Below the pieces are notes generated by a model that worked only from the letters and a program-made list of their open reading frames with translations, was not told where the DNA came from and searched no databases. A DNA stretch of 64,000 bases, taken from NCBI RefSeq assembly GCF_036898095.1, contig NC_090751.1, positions 75,013,986-75,077,985 of the forward strand. Direction: 5' to 3'. Shown here piece by piece: positions 57,801-64,000 of the stretch. The DNA comes from Palaemon carinicauda (Eukaryota; Arthropoda; Malacostraca; Decapoda; Palaemonidae). Each line of letters opens with the position of its first letter. Position 1 is the first letter of the stretch. A program made the translations under genes and the position numbers.

Positions 57801-58454
57801 GCCATGGTAACGGTGTTTCATATCTTCGTCATCATGTCGCTGTATGGGTGGGTGGTATCCGTGCCCCGGATGGAGGGTAATGAACCTTTAAATCGTAAGT
57901 AAATTTCCGTTTCTTGTGATTTAAAGGTTTCAGAGCAGCTGATTTGAGTTGCCATACAATTTTTTATGCTTATCATAATTACTTTTGTATTTTTTTCTAT
58001 TTTTCGAAAACTTTCAGTATATTTTCAAGTTTCTCGCCGATATCTGTGTGCCTGGCAATGAGGATAATGCTGAGGACAAAGCGTGAGTGGACACGGAAGC
58101 CGGGATCAAAGGATTGAGCCAGTTCAACCCTTGCCTTGTACTGTGAAGGTTGTGTGACACGCTTACTCCATCATTTTTGCGCTTTTACCACGGATCTATT
58201 ATTGATAGCGCTTTAAAAATTTTTAAAAATTATTCTTCTTTATTGTGTGAAGGCTTTTGTTGGAAAACATACGAAAAGGTCAAGTATGAGGGAAAAATTC
58301 CCGTGGGTGATGCCATAGAAGGTTGGGTGTCTAATCCCCCAACTGCAACCGCCATTAGAGGTGCTGGAGAATGAAGCAATTTCCGTAGTGAAAATTCGTT
58401 GTCTCGACGGCAATCAGCTAGGCAAGGCCTTTTAATATCAGCCATAACATGAAA
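57801..58454. other. possible 5' part of the piggyBac element; no clear gene
   Basis: No motif recognised. A short ORF (58150-58374) has no resemblance to a known family. The sequence leads directly into the acidic N-terminal region of the piggyBac relic. Confidence 0.4.
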
Positions 58455-59980
58455 TACTGTCAGAATCCGATGATGAGTTACATGAAACTACTGATAGCAT
58501 CAGTGATTTAGCTGTTGGTTATAGTGAGAGGAAAGAAAGCAGAGCAATTGAAAGTGAGAGCAGCGATAGTGACGGGTGATATGATGGGGAGGAGGATACT
58601 GTAGAATCTAGTGATGATGAATTCCTTCCCGAGAGGAGTGATTTTGTGTGGGAAGTTGAAGAAACAATTCATGATTTATTGTAAGAAATAGTGAGTGATA
58701 GTGTCTCATAGTGATATAAGCAGCAGTGAGAGTAGAGGTGATTATGTTGGTACTTCTGGTAGAAGGATCATCGGAAGGGTTAGAAGAAGAACACTTCAAC
58801 GCGGAGTGCGTAGCAGGACACGGAGTGGCAGCCAACAAAGGAAAAGTGGGGATAGGAGAAGGTCTAGGAGGGTATCTTCCTCGCGTTCATGTTCTCCCAG
58901 GTCGGATGTTGGGGAAGATGGGGGAGGGGGAGACGGAGACGGGAACGAAGGATGGTCCCGAGATCCTACGCCACCAACTGCTATACAATTCACGGGTCAA
59001 CCAGGAATGACATGTCCCATCCCTACAACTCCTTTAGAATTCTTCCAGTTGTTTGTTTCCTTCGCTCTTATTTTTTATCTTATGGAGGAAAAAAATTCAT
59101 ATGCTGATTTTATGATAAATGACATGTTGAAGACATACAACTATAATTGGACGCCTTGTAGTCTAAAGGATATAGCCCAGTACCATGGCATAGTCATGTG
59201 GATGGGGATCATAAAATTGCCTGAAATGAAAATGTATTGAGCACAAGGCAAGCCTTACTCTATGGCTGCTTTTCCAATGACTATGTCAAGGGGAAAGAGT
59301 ATGAAGACAAGGGAAAATATTTCCATTTTTTTCAATCGAAGAGCCTTACCAAGAAACGGAACAGACAAGCTTCTGTTGACTCGTCCTATAATGGCGTAAA
59401 TCCTTGAAAAATGCAAGACGATGTATACTCCCCAGAAGAACATCTCCTTGGATTAGGGAATGCTGAAGTGGAAAGGAAGGCTCAACATCAGGACATATAA
59501 TCCGAAAAAAATCCACCAAGTATGGAATAAAATTTTATTTCCTGTGAAAAAGCAAATCAGGGTATGTCCTTTCTTTCGATATATATAAGAGGCATTTATT
59601 CATCCCTGCGAGATACCATATTCAAGTTGATGAAGCAACTTTTGAATAGGGGGCATCACGTTTATATAGACAACTATTACAACTCAGTGACCCTGGTGGA
59701 AGAACTTTATAATTGTGGCTCTCATGTGAGTGGGACTTTTTGCGTCACTCATAGGGGTGCTCCTACGGTTCTCCGAAACTGTTCCCAATATAAGACGTTG
59801 CCCAAAGGTGGTATGGACTGGCAGAGAAAAGATAACACTTTTGTGATATGCTGGCAAGACATAAGGTGCGTCACTTTCATTACAACAGCTGATAATGCCG
59901 CAACAGAGATACATAATCGAAGGATCAAGAAAGGAGGACATTATATGAAGGCGGAGCAGCAACTGCAGATACCTAAGGTA
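58455..59980 (+). pseudogene. piggyBac-family transposase (PGBD-like), degraded
   Basis: The acidic N-terminus (SDDELHETTDSISDLAVG, then ESSDSDG and SSDDEFLPERSDF) is followed by an Arg/Ser-rich stretch. Then comes the start of the DDE_Tnp_1_7 domain (TPLEFFQLF, NDMLKTYNYNWTPCSLKDIA, YHGIVMWMGIIKLPEM). A frameshifted middle (59230-59560) contains KGKYFHFFQ-like and LKWKGRLNIRTYN-like pieces. The C-terminal ORF (59564 on) reads RGHHVYIDNYYNS with a catalytic-type Asp (59669-59671), VSGTF and DNTFVICWQDIRCVTFITT. Expected length is near 600 residues. At least three frames and internal stops make it dead. It ends at an AT microsatellite, so the Cys-rich C-terminal domain is not visible. Confidence 0.85.
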
Positions 59981-59984
59981 TATA

Positions 59985-60003
59985 TATTTATTTATACTGT
60001 ATA

Positions 60004-60060
<57 letters not shown>

Positions 60061-60138
60061 TATATATATATATATATTCAAATACTGTAAGCCATATATA
60101 TTTTTGATACATTAATGTCTGGATTCTCTTAACGACCT

Positions 60139-60210
<72 letters not shown>

Positions 60211-60291
60211 TTATTTGAATATGAAAAACACGTCTAAATGTGCAAAAATTTATCATATATATATATATATAATATATATACATATATAATA

Positions 60292-60345
<54 letters not shown>

Positions 60346-60352
60346 CATTATA

Positions 60353-60410
<58 letters not shown>

Positions 60411-60412
60411 TT
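59985..60412. repeat. (TA)n microsatellite cluster
   Basis: Long AT dinucleotide runs at about 60004-60056, 60141-60207, 60294-60337 and 60360-60400. The unique spacers between the first two include inverted copies of GCCATATATAT and TTCAAATA words. Confidence 0.95.
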
Positions 60413-60457
60413 ATTTTTTTGGGCTCAAGCCATGTCGTAGTGATGGAAGTTCCTTAA

Positions 60458-61249
60458 CCCTGGAACAGTACGGTGGGTCGTCCGCGACCCCGAGCGTCAA
60501 AACCAAAGAGGTTTTTCTCACGTGACTCACCCCCGTGACTGAATTTGTGGGTGATCGACCTGCAGTCGGTGTCTCGCCTACACGCTCTAAGTGTCCAGAT
60601 GTGCATCGCTGTAGCTGTACTCCTTCCCAGATTTCTGAGACGCGTCGGGGTCGAGCGCGACCGAGTTTACCCTTCTAAGGTAATTTGCATACTGTAATTA
60701 TCAAAGTTATTACGTATTATGAAATTGTCGTAGAATGGTGCAACTTGTATAGGTTATCAGTTGTGGAAAGTCTTGGTGGATTGTTTGGCTACCATGTGCA
60801 TGATTTTTTTTTTTAGTTGAAATGTCGTTCATCACCACGAGGACCATTTTACCGCGAGTGCCCCTTTTTATTTTTTTTCATTTTTTGGCAAAGTCATTTT
60901 TCCGTAAGAAATTGCCAAATAGTGTTGCAAAATTTTTGCTTTTTTAGTGTTGGAAAGTGTGTCTAGATGATCTGCCTACCCATGCGTGACTTTATTTTTG
61001 TCAGATACGCCGTAGATATTGGTATGTGGGGTATTTTCCTGCGGTTGCCAATTTCTGTTTTTTTTTCAATATTTGTAAAAATTTACTACGTAGTAAGGAA
61101 TTGCCGTATATTATTGATTTTTTTTTCATGTTTATTCGTTAGAAAGTGTGCCTTGATGGTTGGGCTAACACGTGCATGTCTTTTTTTTTCTGAGATGCCG
61201 TATATTAGAATGTTGACCATTTTTCCGCGAGTGCCCCTTTTTATTTGTT
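60458..61249. mobile_element. piggyBac-type MITE, cut by element D
   Basis: TTAA at 60454-60457 is followed by CCCTGGAACAGTACGGTGGG. The interior is the reverse complement of 39870 down to about 38700, i.e. the right half of the MITE in element B, including GACGCTCGGGGTCG-like and GGTGATCGACC words and part of the tandem unit. At 61250 similarity stops inside GTGCCCCTTTTTATTTGTT, where DIRS-like element D begins. The other half would be beyond the window. Confidence 0.85.
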
Positions 61250-61491
61250 ATGTTATTTTTATTAATAAAATAAATTTTTGAATATACTTACCCGGCGATT
61301 ATATAAGCTGCAACTCTGTTGCTCGACAGAAAACTCTACGTTCAAAATACGCCAGTGATCGCTATGCAGGTAGGGGGTGTACATCAACAGCGCCATCTGT
61401 CGAGCAGGTACTCAGTACTCAATGTAAACACAGAACCAATTTTCTCCTCGGTCCACTGGGTCTCTATTGGGGAGGAAGGGAGGGTCCTTTA

Positions 61492-61586
61492 ATATATAAT
61501 CACCCGGTAAGTATATTCAAAAATTTATTTTATTAATAAAAATAACATTTTTCAATATTAAACTTAGCCGGTGATTATATAAGCTG
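61492..61586. repeat. internal complementary region of element D
   Basis: CACCCGGTAAGTATATTC..AATAACAT is the complement of the left terminus with one or two mismatches. TTTTTCAATATTAAACTTAG then gives the complement of the unseen right terminus, followed by CCGGTGATTATATAAGCTG shared with the terminal repeat. Confidence 0.85.
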
Positions 61587-61991
61587 ATTCACACCCAGGG
61601 GGGTGGGTAGAGACCAGCATTACTTGTTTACATTATTATGAGCTAAGTATTTTGTATTTCATTTTAGCAGTTATTCAAAATAACAAACATAAAATAAATA
61701 AGTACCTGGTAAGGAAGTCGACTTGAACAATTACTCTGCCTTTTTAAGTACGTCTTCCTTACGGAGCCTCACGATCCTCTTAGGATGCTGAGCGACCCCT
61801 AGGAGCTGAAGTATCAAGGGTTGCAACCCATACAACAGGACCTCATCAAAACCTCTAATCTAGGCGCTTCTCAAGAAATGACTTTGACCACCCGCCAAAT
61901 CAAGTAGGATGCGAAAGGCTTCTTAGCCTTCCGGACAACCCAAAAAACAATAATAAAACATTTCAAGAGAAAGATTAAAAAGGTTATGGAA

Positions 61992-63090
61992 TTAGGGAAT
62001 TGTAGTGGTTGAGCCCTCACCCACTACTGCACTCGTTGCTACGAATGGTCCCAGAGTGTAGCAGTTCTCGTAAAGAGACTGGACATTCTTAAGATAAAAA
62101 GACGCGAATACTGACTTGCTTTTCCAATAGGTTGCGTCGATTATACTTTGCAGAGATCTATTTTGTTTAAAGGCCACGGAAGTTGCGACAGCTTTAACTT
62201 CGTGTGTCCTTACCTTCAGCAAAGCTTGGTCTTCCTCATTCAGATGGGAATGAGCTTCTCGTATTAACAGTCTGATAAAATAGGATAAAGCATTCTTTGA
62301 CATAGGCAAAGATGGTTTCTTAACTGAACACCATAAAGCTTCAGACGGGCCTCGTAAAGGTTTAGTTCGTTTTAAATAGAACTTAAGAGCTCTTAAAGGA
62401 CATAAGACTCTTTCTAGTTCATTTCCAACCATACGATAAGTTTGGAATATCGAACGATATTGGCCAAGGCCGAGAAGGCAGCTCGTTTTTGGCTAGAAAA
62501 CCAAGTTGTAGAACATGTAGCCGTTTCGGATGAGAATCCGATGTTCTTGCTGAAGGCATGAATCTCACTGACTCTTTTAGCTGTGGCTAAGCATACCAGG
62601 AAAAGAGTCTTTAAGGTGAGATCTTTCAGGGAGGCTGATTGTAGCGGTTCGAACCTGTCTGACATAAGGAATCTTAGTACCACGTCTAAATTCCAACCAG
62701 GTGTAACCAAACGACGCTCCTTCGTGGTCTCAAAAGACTTAAGGAGGTCCTGTAGATCTTTATTGTTGGAAAGATCTAAGCCTCTGTGATGGAAGACTGA
62801 TGCCAGCATGCTTCTGTAACCCTTGAAAGTGGGAGCTGAAAGAGATCGTTCTTTCCTCAGATATAAGAGGAAGTCAGCTATTTGAGTTACAGAGGTACTG
62901 GTCGAGGATACGGATACTGACTTGCACCAGTTTCGGAAGATTTCCCACTTCGATTGGTAGACTCTAAGGGTGGATGTTCTCCTTGCTCTAGCAATCGCTC
63001 TGGCTGCCTCCTTCGAAAAGCCTCTAGCTCTCGAGAGTCTTTCGATAGTCTGAAGGCAGTCAGACGAAGAGCGTGGAGGCCTTGGTGTAC
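61992..63090 (-). pseudogene. tyrosine recombinase of element D, one frameshift
   Basis: The frame 63090-62414 holds the N-terminal part (LRVYQSKWEIFRNWCKS, GYRSMLASVFHHRGLDL, LKSFETTKERR) and Arg I in LATAKRVSEIHAF. A frameshift near 62430-62470 moves to 62432-61992: RVLCPLRALKFYLKRTKPL, KVRTHEVKAVATSVAF, IIDATYWKSKSVFASFYL. In the H-x-x-R motif Arg is replaced by Lys (codon 62195-62193). The final Tyr is present. The function would be integration of circular cDNA; it is probably inactive. Confidence 0.87.
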
Positions 63091-63850
63091 CTTCTTTACG
63101 CGTGGCTGACGTAGAAGGTCCACCCTTAGGGGAAGTGTTCTGGGAACGTCTACTAGCCATCGAAGTACCTCGGTGAACCATTCTCTCGCGGGCCAGAGGG
63201 AAGCAACTAGCGTCAACCTTGTCCCTTCGTGAGAGGCGAACTTCTGCAGTACCTTGTTGACAATCTTGAACGGAGGGAATGCATATAGATCTAGATGTGA
63301 CCAATCTAGTAGAAAGGCATCTATATGAACTGCTGCTGGGTCCGGGATTGGTGAGCAAAATATTGGGAGCCTCTTGGTCATCGAGGTTGCGAAGAGATCT
63401 ATGGTTGGCTGGCCCCAGGTGGCCCAAAGTCTCTTGCATACATCCTTGTGGAGGGTCCATTCTGTTGGAATTATTTGTCCCTTCCGACTGAGACAATCTG
63501 CCATGACATTCAAGTTGCCTTGGATGAACCTCGTTACTAGTGATATGTCTAGACCTTTTGACCAGGTGAGGAGGTCCCTTGCGATCTCGTACAATGTCAG
63601 AGAGTAGGTCCCTCCTTGCTTGGAGATGTACGCCAAAGCCGTGGTGTTGTCCGAGTTCACCTCCACCACTTTGCCTTGAAGGAGAGACCTGAAGCTTTTC
63701 CAGGTCAGACGTACTGCCAGTAGCTCCTTGCAGTTGAAATGCATTGTCCTTTGACTCGAGTTCCATAATCCCGAGCATTCCCGACCGTCTAATGTCGCAC
63801 CCCAGCCTACGTCCGATGCGTCCGAGAAGAGAACGTGGTTGGGAGTCTGA
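63090..63850 (-). pseudogene. RNase H and linker of element D
   Basis: Upstream frames near 63840-63780 encode an SDASDVGWGAT-like first catalytic Asp block (in a different frame). The ORF 63744-62887 then gives MHFNCKELLAVRLTWKSF (catalytic Glu), VVEVNSDNTTALAYI (Asp) and NVMADCLSRKGQIIPTEWTL. It goes on to WGQPTIDLFATSMTKRLPIF and SPIPDPAAVHIDAFLLDW, then the DLYAFPPFKIVNKVL linker. Past about 63090 this frame continues open only by chance while the true recombinase reading switches frame, so RNase H and YR overlap in different frames here but share a frame in element B. Confidence 0.87.
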
Positions 63851-64000
63851 ACAGTCAGGGGAAGACCCTCCCTAAGGTTGATATAGTCCTTTCACCAAGT
63901 CAGACAAGACTTTATCTTTCCGGAAACCGGGATCGAGACCGCTTCTAGCGTCTTGTCCTTTTTCCAGTGAAAAGCTAGATGGTATAGAAGAGGACGGAGG

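Larger units (their letters stand above)
61250..64000 (-). mobile_element. DIRS-like YR retrotransposon D (3' part; continues beyond window)
   Basis: The left terminus (61250-61310) reads ATGTTATTTTTATTAATA then TTTTTGAATATACTTACCCG. An internal complementary region at 61492-61586 contains its complement joined to another end. Minus-strand YR (63090-61992) and RNase H (about 63850-63090) follow. The rest of pol, Gag and the right repeat lie outside. It is inserted in the piggyBac-type MITE. Confidence 0.88.

Noticed and set aside
59985..60525. ORFs rich in Ile/Tyr over the TA microsatellites
   Set aside because: Pure dinucleotide repeats read as codons; no gene.

Overview
This window is eukaryotic, almost gene-free DNA. 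It holds two short exons of one host gene on the minus strand and a dense pile of nested transposable elements. Long GA/CT and AT microsatellites, very large introns and several families of DIRS-type tyrosine-recombinase retrotransposons suggest an arthropod, most likely a decapod crustacean. That assignment is inference; no species-diagnostic gene is present.

Host gene: minus-strand exons at 31442-31583 and 8160-8311 encode consecutive parts of a prosaposin-like protein (second half of one saposin B domain, then the first half of the next). Splice sites and phases agree. The intron between them is about 23.1 kb. Most other sequence in the window would then be intron of this gene, unless gene boundaries lie in unread parts.

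Layout. 1-670: LINE reverse-transcriptase relic. 2355-6738: Tigger/pogo DNA transposon with a nearly complete transposase (3816-5486). 8160-8311: exon. 8826-9086: 3'UTR-only LINE copy. 11633-31325: an old DIRS-like element (A1) enlarged by insertions: a Tigger (11910-16431) itself broken by a LINE (about 14070-15964), a second DIRS-like element A2 (about 17830-25505) carrying a 330-bp hAT-type MITE, and a TA-flanked non-autonomous element (27676-29658). 31442-31583: exon. 31777-41003: DIRS-like element B with a piggyBac-type MITE (37063-39870) inside. 41744-52662: a three-level nest, MITE alpha > MITE beta > DIRS-like element C (43398-51308). 52923-56763: second copy of the first Tigger family, inverted and broken. 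57108-57800: tandem repeats. 58455-59980: piggyBac transposase relic. 60458-61249: part of a piggyBac-type MITE cut by DIRS-like element D (61250 to beyond the window).

How the parts relate: the DIRS-like elements carry inverted terminal repeats plus an internal complementary region. In element C this region is exactly the complement of the two element ends joined through a 4-bp ATGA core. ATGA also lies at both integration junctions and in a related unoccupied site at 28643-28646. All DIRS-like elements lie on the minus strand, the same strand as the host gene. Apart from the host exons, the most complete coding region is the Tigger transposase at 3816-5486; every YR retroelement polyprotein is frameshifted.
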